A DNA stretch of 38,121 bases, from the NCBI GenBank assembly GCA_029432795.1, contig JARNMJ010000043.1, positions 1 to 38,121 on the forward strand. The letters run 5' to 3'. This document shows positions 15,552-24,412 of this stretch, piece after piece. This DNA is from Pontiellaceae bacterium B12219. Lineage in GTDB: Bacteria > Verrucomicrobiota > Kiritimatiellia > Kiritimatiellales > Pontiellaceae. The position numbers were made by a program, and so were the translations under genes. Position 1 is the stretch's first letter. Each line of letters starts with the position of its first letter. The notes below the pieces were generated by a model. That model was given only the letters and a program-made list of their open reading frames with translations. It did no database searches and was not told the origin of the DNA.

Positions 15552-17972
15552 ATGAGTTTGATGAGTGGTAGAACACAAATGGTTGTGATGATCCGAAGAA
15601 TCTTCGCTGTGGCTGTTTGCGGCATGGCTGCAGTTGCTGACGCGAGCGAAGTCGACCGGCACTATTCCTTCATCTATTTTGAACAAGGTTATCCGACCCG
15701 CCTGCTCAAGTATCGGCGTTCGGAAGCGATGGCCGATAAAACGGCTCGGGCCAACCCCGATGTGGTGGTGCAGACCGGATTTTATACGTTACGGCTGGAT
15801 TGTGACACGATGCAACTCTCTGGATTTGATGCCGTGGAGGGCTCGGACTATCTGACCGCTTTAAATCAGGATGTCACCGTGTTCAGCCCGGCAAAGCTGG
15901 TGATACGGATCGAGCAGAATGGGGTTGTCTATACGTGTGCGTCCGGCATTGTTCAGGATAAGGCCGACCAGCATGTCCGCTTGATCGAGAGCGGGCAGTA
16001 TGTTCAGCGCTTCGACCACATCGGGTTGGTGTTCATTGATAAATTCGGGAAAGAATTGGATGGCCGTGGGCGGCTGGAGATCACAGCCTGGGCGGATCAT
16101 GTGGCATTTCAACTCGATATGTCCGGCGTCGAAGGCGTTTCAAAATCAGGGATTCAGATCGTCTCCCCGGCGGGCAAGGTTCATCGTGCCGGTGGAGAGA
16201 GCGATATGGCCACGCTGGTGCTGGTTCCGCATGAGGATGAAGTCTTCCAACCCTTGGAAACATCGGTCTATATCAAGGACGCTATCGATTTGAGGAATAA
16301 GAAGAAACTCGATGTGGTGTTTGACGAAGACGAACAGGCACTTCGTTTTGATCTGCCAATGGAGCGCGTTCAGTTCCCGAAGGATTGGGGGCGTGTGGAT
16401 GAATATGTGATTGAGGTCAAAAACCCGACGGGTGAAGCCGTATCGCTCCCGTTGATTTTCAATGAAATTAAACCGCAGGCGATTACCGGAACCAGTATGC
16501 TGCTGTGCGAAGATCCGGATGGCCGCCCAAGCGGAATCCCGGTTCAGATTTCTAAAAACTGGCACAATGATAAAGAGCATCGGGTGAAACACGACGGACC
16601 CTGGCTTCGCGGATATACCATGGTTCCATTGAAGGGCGGGGAGACCCGGCGGTTAAGATTGCGGGTGGTGACCGGATTCTGGGGCAACGTTCCGGCAGTT
16701 TCCTATTCCCATCTTAGTGTGATCGGTTATGGCGGAAACTGGAAGTGGGATGAAAGTGCGCTCGGTGCCTGGGGCGAATCGATGTGTTACGATCCTTCGC
16801 AGCATCTGGGCGCTGCATTTATCACCGATGTCCGTCCGTCGTTTACGCCGAGTAAACAAGGCAAGCCGTATAACTGGACGGAAAATGTGGGCGGAGGAGA
16901 TTTTCTGGTTTATTTCGATAAGGACAATACCTATCGCTGGGTTAAAAAACTGAAAACCGCGTTTTACTGGACCGGACCCAATGTGACTGAAGTGCATTAT
17001 TCGGGAATCACCGATGACGATGCGATCCGATTCAACTATCGCATCCGGTCTGTGCGTACCTTCGATTATCATCGCCGTTTCCATTCCTATTCCTATGAAT
17101 TTCTGAAGGATGTTGAAACGCCGCAACGCCTCGTCTTTCATCAGTTAGCGGCCGATTATTATAACACCGTGACACTCGATGATTATTATGTGGGTGATGC
17201 AACGGGAATGAAAAAGGCGTTTCATCATGAACGGGGCCGCAGTGGATACGCGTCGGAAAAGATTCCTTTCAATGATTCCTGGCTGTTGTCTGACGATACC
17301 GGTTGTAATGACCGCAATGCCGCGATCGCCTATGGCCGACGTGCGCTGCTCAATATGAGTTCAACGCTGAACGGCGAACCGTTTCCGGTATATATTCACC
17401 CATTCAGTATGGGCCGCAGCGGAGATCGCGTGAATTTTGACCTGAGTGCAGATTCTGTCAGCCGGTCCTACAAAGCGGGCGATATCGTAGAGGGTGAGCT
17501 TGAGTTTATTCTTCCGGCAAAAACGGCGGCCGATTACTGGGGCGACGATCAGGAGTTTGCGGGGCGTTTAAAGGCCGCTGCTTCCAATCCTTGGAAAATG
17601 GCGGCCGATGAATTTACTCATAACATTCTGATGGAACCAACGGTGAGTGTGGGGCAAATGCTGAACACGTATCCGCTCGAAATCGAGGTTTTGGAAAAAA
17701 GCGAGATTCTTACTGACTTCACGATCCAAAGCGGGGGCATTGGGCACGTGCCGATCATTCTACGCAACGTGCCTGCAGGCAGTGCGCTTAAAGTGGAACG
17801 GTTTATTGACGGAAAATGGGCTGACCTCGAAGCGGTGGATCTGGAGCAGAACAGTTATTATCAAGGCATCCGCACTGCCGATGGGACGATGGACTGTCTT
17901 TTCAATATCAACCGCCCCTCTTCCAACCTGAATGAGAGCTGGCGAATACGGATTATTCAATCAGCGCAGTGA
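15552..17972 (+). CDS. Large secreted protein of an unrecognised family, paralogue of the gene at 12756
   Basis: The 806-residue protein has a Sec signal (MVVMIRRIFAVAVCGMAAVADAS) and no lipobox or linker. It follows the minus-strand lipoprotein along its whole length. Shared landmarks are RLIESGQYVQRFDHIGLVF (about 143), GIPVQISKNWHN (about 326), YSHLSVIGYG (about 385), WGESMCYDP and NVTEVHYSGI (about 476); the C-terminal domains also match (TYPLEIEV, GGIGHVPIILRNV). The start at ATG 15552 has GGGAGA at 15542-15547. The two genes are divergent with 243 bases between their starts, so they may share regulation. One is membrane-tethered and the other free, which suggests related activities in two places. 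Function is unknown; a carbohydrate-active role is inferred from context. Confidence 0.75.
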   Translation: MSLMSGRTQMVVMIRRIFAVAVCGMAAVADASEVDRHYSFIYFEQGYPTRLLKYRRSEAMADKTARANPDVVVQTGFYTLRLDCDTMQLSGFDAVEGSDYLTALNQDVTVFSPAKLVIRIEQNGVVYTCASGIVQDKADQHVRLIESGQYVQRFDHIGLVFIDKFGKELDGRGRLEITAWADHVAFQLDMSGVEGVSKSGIQIVSPAGKVHRAGGESDMATLVLVPHEDEVFQPLETSVYIKDAIDLRNKKKLDVVFDEDEQALRFDLPMERVQFPKDWGRVDEYVIEVKNPTGEAVSLPLIFNEIKPQAITGTSMLLCEDPDGRPSGIPVQISKNWHNDKEHRVKHDGPWLRGYTMVPLKGGETRRLRLRVVTGFWGNVPAVSYSHLSVIGYGGNWKWDESALGAWGESMCYDPSQHLGAAFITDVRPSFTPSKQGKPYNWTENVGGGDFLVYFDKDNTYRWVKKLKTAFYWTGPNVTEVHYSGITDDDAIRFNYRIRSVRTFDYHRRFHSYSYEFLKDVETPQRLVFHQLAADYYNTVTLDDYYVGDATGMKKAFHHERGRSGYASEKIPFNDSWLLSDDTGCNDRNAAIAYGRRALLNMSSTLNGEPFPVYIHPFSMGRSGDRVNFDLSADSVSRSYKAGDIVEGELEFILPAKTAADYWGDDQEFAGRLKAAASNPWKMAADEFTHNILMEPTVSVGQMLNTYPLEIEVLEKSEILTDFTIQSGGIGHVPIILRNVPAGSALKVERFIDGKWADLEAVDLEQNSYYQGIRTADGTMDCLFNINRPSSNLNESWRIRIIQSAQ
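16245..16259 (+). repeat. Palindromic repeat TTCCAA-CCC-TTGGAA in coding sequence
   Basis: Six-base arms surround CCC. Here the reading frame gives FQPLE, unlike the other coding copies, which read SNxW. Confidence 0.4.
17582..17596 (+). repeat. Palindromic repeat TTCCAA-TCC-TTGGAA in coding sequence
   Basis: Six-base arms surround TCC. It encodes SNPWK near the C-terminus of the 806-residue protein. Confidence 0.4.
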
Positions 17973-17979
17973 TGGTGCC

Positions 17980-17997
17980 ATCCCGCAATCACGGGAT
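17980..17997 (+). repeat. Hairpin element copy D (ATCCCG-stem, AATC loop)
   Basis: ATCCCGCAATCACGGGAT begins 7 bases after the stop at 17972 and ends 54 bases before the sulfatase start at 18052. Its layout matches the copies at 1622, 10011 and 35269, with AATC for AAAC in the loop. No T-run follows. Confidence 0.45.
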
Positions 17998-18051
17998 TGG
18001 GCTCTCCTGTTTTCATGCTAACGTAGTTAATGCATAAATGAGGTTTTTATT

Positions 18052-19932
18052 ATGAATTCAAGATGGATGGCAAGTGTTGCACTGTTGTGCGTTGTACTGA
18101 ATGGATATGCTGCAGATGAGCGACCTGAAAAACCGAATGTGATTTTGCTGCTGACCGATGATCTCGGCTGGCAGGATGTGAAGTGTTACGACATTGATGA
18201 GCCCTCGCCGATGGAAACGCCGAATATTGACGCGCTGGCGGAAAAAGGAGTGATGTTCTGGCAGGGCTATTCTCCCGCTCCAACCTGCGCGCCGAGCCGT
18301 TGCGCGATCATGAGCGGGAATCATCCCGCACGTGCCCAGAAAACACACGTCATCGGCGGCGGACCGCCGACGCCCTACAACAAAACAGCCCATCGCATGA
18401 TGGCTCCGTGGTATAGCGGGCGCATGCCCGAAAATGAGCAGACCCTTGCGCTTACGTTAAAGCAGAACGGGTATGTAACCGGGCATTGCGGAAAATGGCA
18501 TATGGCGATCAATCACAATGCGTTTCCTCAGCCGAAAGATCAGGGGTTCGATTGGTCGCAGCATAATCTCGGAATCACCCAGCGCATGCGCCCGAATCGT
18601 CTGACGGGCTTCTCAACAGATAAACCGGACGATCCGTATCAACTTGATGAAAACGGATTTTCGACGCATCAGAACAGCGAGGATGCATTGACGTTTGTTC
18701 GGGAAAACAAGGACAAGCCGTTTTTCCTGTATTACGCCACCTGGTTGGTACATTCCCCGATCCAAACCCGCAATGAACGACTGCTCGATAAATACTGTAA
18801 GAAGCTCGGCGTGGAGCGGCCCGAAAATCCGAACGAATGGAAGGGCGAGGGGCAGAACAACCCGTTTTACTGTGCCATGGTGGAAGAACTGGATTACTAC
18901 GTGGGCAAACTTTTCCACTATCTGGAAACGACCGAAGATCCCCGCTGGCCGGGCCACATGTTGAGCGAAAACACCTATATCATATTCACTTCGGACAACG
19001 GTGGAATGGAGCAGCATCCCGGTGAAATAATCACCGATAATGCCCCGTTGGCCCGTGGAAAAATATCGGCCATGGAAGGCGGAACCCGCGTGCCGCTCAT
19101 CATCGTCGGTCCCGAAATTGATGCCGGTGTACAGTCGGATGTGATGGTTAATGGTCTCGATTTTTATCCAACCATTCTTTCCTGGACGGGAACCCCCCGG
19201 CCGGAAGGTAAACATCTGGACGGGCTCGATCTTTCCACGCTGCTGGCAAAGGATCCAACCAATCCGACGTTGGTCAAAGAAGGCGACGGTTCGGTGCGCG
19301 ATACGATGGTTTGGCATTTCCCGAACAGCATTGCGTTGGAAAGTACGATTCGTATCGGTGACTACAAACTGGTGCGGAACTATGATCATATTGGAAATCC
19401 GAACACCCCCGAACTTGAGTTGTTCCGTCTGTATGAAACCAGGAACGGGAAGCAGAAACGCGGAGATATTGAAGAAGCAAATAATCTGGCCGACGCCATG
19501 CCTGAAAAGACTCAGGAGATGAATCGGAAGCTCTCCGAGATACTGACGGAAATGAAGGCCAGTTATCCGTACTACAATCCGGCGTGTAAATTTAATCTGC
19601 CGGGTAAGGATTCGGTGTGTGAAGTTGTTTCCAATGTTCGGAAAGGCAGTACCGTTCAATTCCGTTATAAGGAAAACGGTGCAAAAGTAATTCGTGCTCA
19701 GCTGCTCTATACACTCAACGGCGGGCATCGCTATGAAGAGTGGTTTCGTCTTCCGGCTGAACTGATGGACGGAAATAAAGTACAGGCTCAACTCCCGGAA
19801 GGAACAACGCATTATGTCATCAATCTGATCGACGAAAACAACTTTCTCGTCAGCTACCCCGAAATGGTGGATATGATTGGATCGCGGAAAGAAGCGTATT
19901 CAGTTAAAGCGCTGTCGGTGAATGCCGATTGA
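18052..19932 (+). CDS. S1-family sulfatase, secreted
   Basis: The 626-residue protein is a formylglycine-type sulfatase that removes sulfate esters. A Sec signal ends near GYA-AD (20/21). The metal site begins with LLTDDLGW (D36, D37). The activation motif is CAPSR with C79 as the residue to be converted to formylglycine, followed by MSGNHPAR. HCGKWHM and FTSDNGG (D315, N316) complete the core. The Cys-type motif needs an anSME radical-SAM maturase, which is not in this window. After the sulfatase fold there is an extra domain of about 120 residues (from about 505) that looks like an Ig/fibronectin-type beta sandwich. The ribosome site is GAGG a few bases upstream. It is the first gene of the second half of the island. 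The exact sulfated sugar cannot be read. Confidence 0.9.
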   Translation: MNSRWMASVALLCVVLNGYAADERPEKPNVILLLTDDLGWQDVKCYDIDEPSPMETPNIDALAEKGVMFWQGYSPAPTCAPSRCAIMSGNHPARAQKTHVIGGGPPTPYNKTAHRMMAPWYSGRMPENEQTLALTLKQNGYVTGHCGKWHMAINHNAFPQPKDQGFDWSQHNLGITQRMRPNRLTGFSTDKPDDPYQLDENGFSTHQNSEDALTFVRENKDKPFFLYYATWLVHSPIQTRNERLLDKYCKKLGVERPENPNEWKGEGQNNPFYCAMVEELDYYVGKLFHYLETTEDPRWPGHMLSENTYIIFTSDNGGMEQHPGEIITDNAPLARGKISAMEGGTRVPLIIVGPEIDAGVQSDVMVNGLDFYPTILSWTGTPRPEGKHLDGLDLSTLLAKDPTNPTLVKEGDGSVRDTMVWHFPNSIALESTIRIGDYKLVRNYDHIGNPNTPELELFRLYETRNGKQKRGDIEEANNLADAMPEKTQEMNRKLSEILTEMKASYPYYNPACKFNLPGKDSVCEVVSNVRKGSTVQFRYKENGAKVIRAQLLYTLNGGHRYEEWFRLPAELMDGNKVQAQLPEGTTHYVINLIDENNFLVSYPEMVDMIGSRKEAYSVKALSVNAD

Positions 19933-20247
19933 TCACCTTTCCGAGGTATAGAAGAAACTCCAATAATTCCGGCAAAGGTTGTGCGGTTATTCGAAGGCGT
20001 AACACGTTGATATATAGATGTATATTCCAACGTCTGGAAGATTCGGGTGTCGAAGTTCAGTAACAGGTTATGGGTTAACTTGGTAATCCCTCCATGTCTT
20101 GAATCTTTTCTGCGTTGGCGCACTGTTAAATCATATGTGGGAAAAAGTCAGGGTCTCCATATCGGGTAGACTGAGCCGGCTTTAAAACCCCTCGTGTTTC
20201 CCTGTTGCTACTAACGAGCGCGTTGAATTTAAAAATTGGAGTTCAAA
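19933..20247. other. Intergenic region of 315 bases without a gene
   Basis: No coding frame with a ribosome site is visible. It contains a degenerate TTCCA-ACGTC-TGGAA repeat (20025-20039) and a weak inverted repeat CTCGT (20191-20195) / ACGAG (20214-20218) close to the next start. A promoter for the beta-helix gene is expected here, but I cannot point to convincing -35 and -10 boxes. Confidence 0.4.
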
Positions 20248-23200
20248 ATGAGAAGAGTGGATAAACGAGCAGCGGCTGGTTTGGTGTGGCTTGTGGTCTG
20301 CGGTGTTGCCGGTGCTGAAACCTGGGATGGCGGCGGAGCGGATAATGAATATTCAACTGCGTTGAACTGGAATAATGATGTGATTCCCACAAACAGCACC
20401 GGGGACATCAACGGAGCTTATACGGTCGAACGTTTTGCGGATATTAACGTTCTTCGGACGTTTGTGCAGGGCGGTGCAATACTGAATGTTACGGGTGGAA
20501 CGCAAAACGACAGTGAGTCCGGCAATACGATCCGAAATTTCATAGGCTTTGGCAGCAAGGGCACGGTCAATCAATCGGGCGGCAGCTACAATATTGGCCA
20601 TATCCTCATCGTGGGCGGAAGCAACAGTGCAGGTGATGGCACATACAATCTGAGCGGTGGCGACCTCGCCGTTTCCCGGGGCGGTAATTCGTTCATGGGA
20701 GTCAGCGGAGGATCCTCGATTGAAATCGGTGTTGGTGGCGGCACCGGGCTGTTCAACATTTCGGGTGGCTCGTTAACCACTCGAATCGGTGTGGGTATTG
20801 GTGCAACAGGAACATTTCGCGTGCAGGGCAGCGGTGCCGGCATCATTGGCATCGGGTCGAACGGTTCGCTGGACGGCGATTGGAATCAGAGTGCAGGCGG
20901 CACGCTCAGCGTGGGAATCGATGCGGGCGGCGTTACCAAGATTCTGATCGATGATTATCAAGACGATGGCGGTGCCTATGCGACCTTTGAGTCCGGTTCC
21001 CTGCTGGATGTCGATTTTTACTCCACAGGTTCCGGCAGCGGCACCTGGACGGTGCTGGAAGTGGAAGGAACAAATATTGTAGATAACGGACTGGCTTTTG
21101 CCCCCGGTGTGGATACAAGTGTCTGGTCGTTTGCCATTGATAATTCGGGACCCAACGGGTTATTGACGGTGACCTCGGTGGGTGAGTCCCAGAATCCAAC
21201 ACATGTTACGGTCAACAGCATTGCACAGTTGCAGCAGTATGCCGATGCTTCCAACATGACCGTTACCATGACGCCCGGAACCTATTGGCTCGAAGGACCG
21301 TCGATTCGTCCGGCGCCCTATGCAAATTATGCCGTTTTTCTGGACCTGAGCGGCGCAAACTCCACGTTTGATTTCACGGGGGTGCATATTAAAGTCGATA
21401 CGCAGGAACTGGATGGATACGGCAGAGCCTATGGCCACGACAGCGGGGTGCAGGTGTTGCAGATCAGCGGCTATGGTGTGGAGGTTGACGGGCTAACGCT
21501 CACGATGGAAAAAGTTTCTTACGATGGAGTCGATCAGTATGGCAACCCCCGGGAATATTCGGCGGATTGGTCCTCGCAGCTGGTGCGGGTGATTGCATCG
21601 AACACAACGATTAAAAACTGCAATTTTACGACCGGTGGCTCGTATCCATACGGCTATGGCGATGCCTTCGGAAAAGGAAATCGCCCCAATACCGATGGCG
21701 TAACCGATGCCGCCTGGATTTCCCACAGCAAACAGAGCGGTTTTCTGATCACTGAAGGGGCCTCCAATGTAACGGTGGACAATGTGGTGTTGAACATGCG
21801 CAGTTTCGGGCATGGTTTTTTTATGCAGCAGGGCGCAGGTAATATTCTGTTTAAGGATTGCAAGGCGCTGGGCGACACGATGGCGGACAGTGATGATATT
21901 ATTGCGCATCCTGAATATCAGGCGTGGGGCTTCGCGACCTATAAGGAGCCGATTCCCGCCGATATTCGAATTTCGAAACACGAAGATGCTTTCCGTACGT
22001 ATGGAAATTCCGACTCGGCAAACAACGGATATCCGGCAGATATTTACAACGTGACGATCACCAATTGTGTTGCCGAGCGTATGCGGAATGCAACACCGGT
22101 TCATGCAACGGGCTACTGCCGGATCTATGACACCGAAGTCTACGATTGCGAAATGGGCCTGACGGCTAACAGTCTGGGAGAATCCACCATACTGAACTGC
22201 AAAGGAAATGCGCGCAACGGACCGTTGATCTATTTCCAGTATTCGGTCGTGCAACCCGCGATCTATGAAGTAGAACTAACGGGGGACACGCCGGGCCATG
22301 GTGTGAAGCCGATTGCATTGATCAGTGGTGCAGGAAACCGGATCACGCTTACCAGTTCGGCTGCACCGGGCGTCTATTCCAAAGAGGCCTATTTGAATGC
22401 ATCCCAGAAATGGCGCGAATGGCGCCATCGTCCTGCCTACGATATCGACGAGCGGTATGCCGGAAACTATTCCGACTACACGACAGGAAATTTTATTACC
22501 AACCTGACTGATCAGATTCTGGTGTTTGGAGAAAATGCCACCGACAACATCGGCTGCGTCTCCACGGGCGGGGTAATCAATAAAGGAACCGGCAATGAAT
22601 ATACGGGTGAAACGCTGGTGTCCGGCGAGATCGTAGTTGAGGACACGTGGTCCTATCCGCCGAACTCAACGAATGTCAGCTGGGCGCAGTATGATTCCGG
22701 TGGAAATCTGATTTTGCCAACACCGCCCTATATTGTGTTCGATGGAATACAGGTTGTGGATGATGCGCTTTCGCTCGGCGGTTCTCCCGTTGGAGACGGC
22801 GGAACCACGGTGAGCAACGGCACGCTGGAAATTGCTCCGGGTTTTGCGCTTCACGGTGAAGAGGTGGTGCTCTTCGGTTCTGGAACAACGGGGCAGGGGG
22901 CGCTGTATTCTGACGGAAGTGTAAACAACCAGACCCGTCTGAACTCAAGCAGCGGTTCCATCACGCTTGCGGGCGATACATCGATTGGTGTTGGTGTTGC
23001 CGGCAATCAGCTGTTGGTGGGACCGATTGACGGAACAGGGAATCTGACAAAAGTCGGCGCAGGTCAGTTGGTCATGGAAGGCGGAGCCAACTCGTTCAGC
23101 GGATCGTTGATCATTGCGGAAGGCGGGATCGTCGCGCGGGCGAACAAGGTAAACAATGATTTGGTCATTGCTGCCGGTGCAGGCCTTTCGCAAAATGCAA

Positions 23201-24288
23201 GTCTGGCCCTCAATCAGGGAGCAGGCAACAGCACCCTGTTGGACGGTACACTGGATGTGAACAGCCGGGGGGACAGCACAGCTCTCAGCGTACATATCGG
23301 TTTGTTGACCGGCGGAGCCTCGGGGCTGATTACTTCGACTTCCTCCGCAGCAACACAAACGGTACATGTGAGCGGGGGTAGTTTTGACGGAATGGTGAAT
23401 GGAGCGATTGCGCTTATGAAAAACGGAACAGGCACCACGTTCGCGCTTAACGGAAGCTGCTCGCATACAGCGGGAACCTTTGTGAATGCCGGGCGTCTCG
23501 GCGGGTCCGGAATGATTGCCGGCAACGTAGAGGTGGCGAGCGGGGCAGGCATTGCCCCGGGAAATCATGTGGGTACCTTGACCACCGGTTCCAATGTCTG
23601 GAATGAAAATGCGGCAATGGATATTGAGATTGATGCGATATCAAATGATCTGCTGGTGATAAACGGATCCTTAACGCTGAACGGGACATCCTTTCAGATC
23701 GCCGTTTCGGCTCCGGATATTGGATTTGATGCGGGAGTGGGGCAGTCCTGGAAAATCGTGGATGCCGACAGTGTTTCCGGATTTTCATCTGAAAAATTCA
23801 GTGTCGATGCAACTGCCTTTGCGGTGAACAATCCATTGGGTGGCGGCTCGTTTTCCGTATCTGAAACGGGCGGCGATCTTTATCTGGATTTCACACCCGT
23901 ATTGTATACCGAACTTGAAACGTGGCGCTTCCGGAATTTCGGGACCTATTCCAATGCCGGTAATGCGGCGGACGGGGCGAATCCGGATGGCGATGCGCGC
24001 GATAATCTGCTGGAATACGGCACCGGCTCCGATCCCATGGTTTTCAACTCAAACGCGGTTTCGACCGTCGGGCAGAGCAATGATCACCTGACGTTGACCT
24101 TTAACCGCATCGAAGATCCGTCATTAACCTATTTCGTGAAGGCGGGAACAAACCTTGCTTCCAATGATTGGAATACCATCTGGATGAGTACCGGTGCGTC
24201 CAACACGGCCGGATCGGTTACGGTTGAAGATGATGAAACAATTTCCAACCATTGGAAACGCTTCCTGCAGCTGCACATCGGTTATTGA
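20248..24288 (+). CDS. Very large secreted beta-helix protein with autotransporter-type repeats
   Basis: The 1346-residue protein starts at ATG 20248 (TTGGAG at 20236-20241) with a Sec signal ending VAGA-ET. Four regions are visible. Residues 25-310 are a Gly/Ser-rich solenoid with repeats of the NLSGG type. Residues 318-790 form a parallel beta-helix like the one in the next gene, with PYGYGD (467-472), GHGFF (H522) and KHEDAFRTYG (E579, D580). Residues 830-1185 resemble autotransporter-associated beta strands (GTGNLTKVGAGQLVMEGGANSFSG would be one repeat unit). The C-terminal 120 residues carry NPDGDARDNLLEYGTGSDP and a beta domain, a module common in PVC secreted proteins. No outer-membrane barrel is seen. 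The helix may be an uncharacterised lyase or hydrolase; the rest looks adhesive. Confidence 0.75.
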   Translation: MRRVDKRAAAGLVWLVVCGVAGAETWDGGGADNEYSTALNWNNDVIPTNSTGDINGAYTVERFADINVLRTFVQGGAILNVTGGTQNDSESGNTIRNFIGFGSKGTVNQSGGSYNIGHILIVGGSNSAGDGTYNLSGGDLAVSRGGNSFMGVSGGSSIEIGVGGGTGLFNISGGSLTTRIGVGIGATGTFRVQGSGAGIIGIGSNGSLDGDWNQSAGGTLSVGIDAGGVTKILIDDYQDDGGAYATFESGSLLDVDFYSTGSGSGTWTVLEVEGTNIVDNGLAFAPGVDTSVWSFAIDNSGPNGLLTVTSVGESQNPTHVTVNSIAQLQQYADASNMTVTMTPGTYWLEGPSIRPAPYANYAVFLDLSGANSTFDFTGVHIKVDTQELDGYGRAYGHDSGVQVLQISGYGVEVDGLTLTMEKVSYDGVDQYGNPREYSADWSSQLVRVIASNTTIKNCNFTTGGSYPYGYGDAFGKGNRPNTDGVTDAAWISHSKQSGFLITEGASNVTVDNVVLNMRSFGHGFFMQQGAGNILFKDCKALGDTMADSDDIIAHPEYQAWGFATYKEPIPADIRISKHEDAFRTYGNSDSANNGYPADIYNVTITNCVAERMRNATPVHATGYCRIYDTEVYDCEMGLTANSLGESTILNCKGNARNGPLIYFQYSVVQPAIYEVELTGDTPGHGVKPIALISGAGNRITLTSSAAPGVYSKEAYLNASQKWREWRHRPAYDIDERYAGNYSDYTTGNFITNLTDQILVFGENATDNIGCVSTGGVINKGTGNEYTGETLVSGEIVVEDTWSYPPNSTNVSWAQYDSGGNLILPTPPYIVFDGIQVVDDALSLGGSPVGDGGTTVSNGTLEIAPGFALHGEEVVLFGSGTTGQGALYSDGSVNNQTRLNSSSGSITLAGDTSIGVGVAGNQLLVGPIDGTGNLTKVGAGQLVMEGGANSFSGSLIIAEGGIVARANKVNNDLVIAAGAGLSQNASLALNQGAGNSTLLDGTLDVNSRGDSTALSVHIGLLTGGASGLITSTSSAATQTVHVSGGSFDGMVNGAIALMKNGTGTTFALNGSCSHTAGTFVNAGRLGGSGMIAGNVEVASGAGIAPGNHVGTLTTGSNVWNENAAMDIEIDAISNDLLVINGSLTLNGTSFQIAVSAPDIGFDAGVGQSWKIVDADSVSGFSSEKFSVDATAFAVNNPLGGGSFSVSETGGDLYLDFTPVLYTELETWRFRNFGTYSNAGNAADGANPDGDARDNLLEYGTGSDPMVFNSNAVSTVGQSNDHLTLTFNRIEDPSLTYFVKAGTNLASNDWNTIWMSTGASNTAGSVTVEDDETISNHWKRFLQLHIGY
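24159..24173 (+). repeat. Palindromic repeat TTCCAAT-G-ATTGGAA in coding sequence
   Basis: A perfect 15-base inverted repeat that encodes SNDWN in the C-terminal module. Confidence 0.45.
24242..24258 (+). repeat. Palindromic repeat TTTCCAA-CCA-TTGGAAA in coding sequence
   Basis: Seven-base arms surround CCA. It encodes SNHWK, 10 codons before the stop and only about 70 bases after the previous copy. Confidence 0.5.
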
Positions 24289-24412
24289 TCGGTATGAATG
24301 GATGATGAACGCAGTGAGTTAACTGGGAAACTCACAAAGGCGGATGAAACAGGTGCATTCTAAATTCTTCGGTTTACCCTGTGGGGTAGTATGTCCTTAT
24401 GGGGAGAATCTT

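Noticed and set aside
18613-19812. A 399-residue open frame on the minus strand
   Set aside because: It is antisense to the sulfatase, whose motifs are intact. It has no ribosome site, signal or family pattern.
20191-20218. CTCGT / ACGAG inverted repeat as a regulatory hairpin like that at 11568
   Set aside because: The arms are only five bases long and do not reach the ribosome site.
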